The translations under genes were made by a program, and so were the position numbers. A stretch of 6,185 nucleotides of DNA from positions 1-6,185 of the forward strand of contig JAJZAL010000288.1 in assembly GCA_021799405.1 (NCBI GenBank), read 5' to 3'. The notes under the pieces were generated by a model. It ran no database searches and was not told the DNA's origin. It saw only the letters and a list, made by a program, of their open reading frames with translations. Source of the DNA: Acidobacteriota bacterium. GTDB lineage: Bacteria > Acidobacteriota > Terriglobia > Terriglobales > Acidobacteriaceae. This document shows positions 6,096 through 6,185 of this stretch, piece after piece. Positions within the stretch are counted from its first letter, which is position 1. Every line of letters begins with the position of its first letter.

Positions 6096-6185
6096 CCGCT
6101 TCATGGCTCTTGCGGCTCGGCAGGGGCGAGGAGGGTTCGGTCAAGGGCGGGCGAACTCTGCCCGTTCATGGAGCGTCAGCGAACA
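6096..6185. other. Right-edge region without a supported gene
   Basis: I see no convincing gene here. On the minus strand an open frame enters from the edge and stops at 6141-6143 (last residues SLTLHERAEFARP), which could be the tail of an upstream gene but is too short to judge. On the plus strand an ATG at 6103 opens a Gly/Arg-rich frame to the edge with no Shine-Dalgarno. A 5-bp hairpin (CGGGC 6148-6152, GCCCG 6160-6164) has no T-run. A promoter for ardC is expected in this region or just beyond it, but no good hexamer pair is seen. Confidence 0.4.

Noticed and set aside
5820..6104. 94-codon minus-strand ORF overlapping the ardC start
   Set aside because: It runs in another frame through the ardC N terminus and has no recognisable domain; its first part is just the inverted-repeat leader read as codons.
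6103..6185. Possible divergent plus-strand gene starting at 6103
   Set aside because: It is only 27 codons before the edge, low-complexity Gly/Arg/Ala, with no Shine-Dalgarno and no family resemblance.
1..6185. CRISPR array, tRNA or rRNA genes, insertion-sequence ends
   Set aside because: I saw no regularly spaced repeats, no cloverleaf-like segment and no transposase or terminal inverted repeat pair.

Overview
The window is GC-rich and gene-dense, and every convincing gene lies on the minus strand. Read in the direction of transcription (high to low coordinates) the order is: an ArdC-type antirestriction metalloprotease, a 41-codon small ORF, a ParB/RepB/Spo0J-family DNA-binding protein, an intrinsic terminator, a membrane-anchored TPR-CHAT caspase-like protease, and the start of an S41 (C-terminal-processing type) peptidase cut by the window edge. 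The ParB-like and ArdC-like proteins resemble, from memory, proteins of Acidobacteriota (Terriglobales-like soil bacteria), and TPR-CHAT proteins are common there. That assignment is inference and could not be checked by a search.

Right-hand module (about 4829-6185 plus ParB at 3239-4828). ArdC is followed by the small ORF through a TGATG stop/start overlap. ParB follows 84 nt later, behind a perfect 9-bp inverted repeat and its own strong Shine-Dalgarno. ArdC (ssDNA-binding plus zincin) and orphan ParB-like proteins are typical of plasmids and integrative elements, so this part looks like mobile-element maintenance or anti-defence DNA. No ParA, integrase, relaxase or origin is visible. An interrupted inverted repeat lies about 45 nt upstream of the ArdC start.

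Boundary (3016-3238). ParB ends at a well-formed intrinsic terminator (9-bp stem, 4-nt loop, UUUCUUU). The remaining ~175 nt before the CHAT start hold a GC-rich hairpin, a 13-bp dyad and a weak promoter candidate, so the left module probably has its own transcription start.

Left-hand module (1-3015). The CHAT gene and the S41 gene overlap by 4 nt (ATGA), with a strong AGGAG site for the second gene inside the first. This two-protease operon is the most interesting item. The CHAT protein keeps the His/Cys dyad, carries TPR-like repeats and has one N-terminal membrane segment. The S41 protein starts without a visible signal peptide, so both may work on the cytoplasmic side. Whether this is a defence, stress or housekeeping system cannot be decided from the window.
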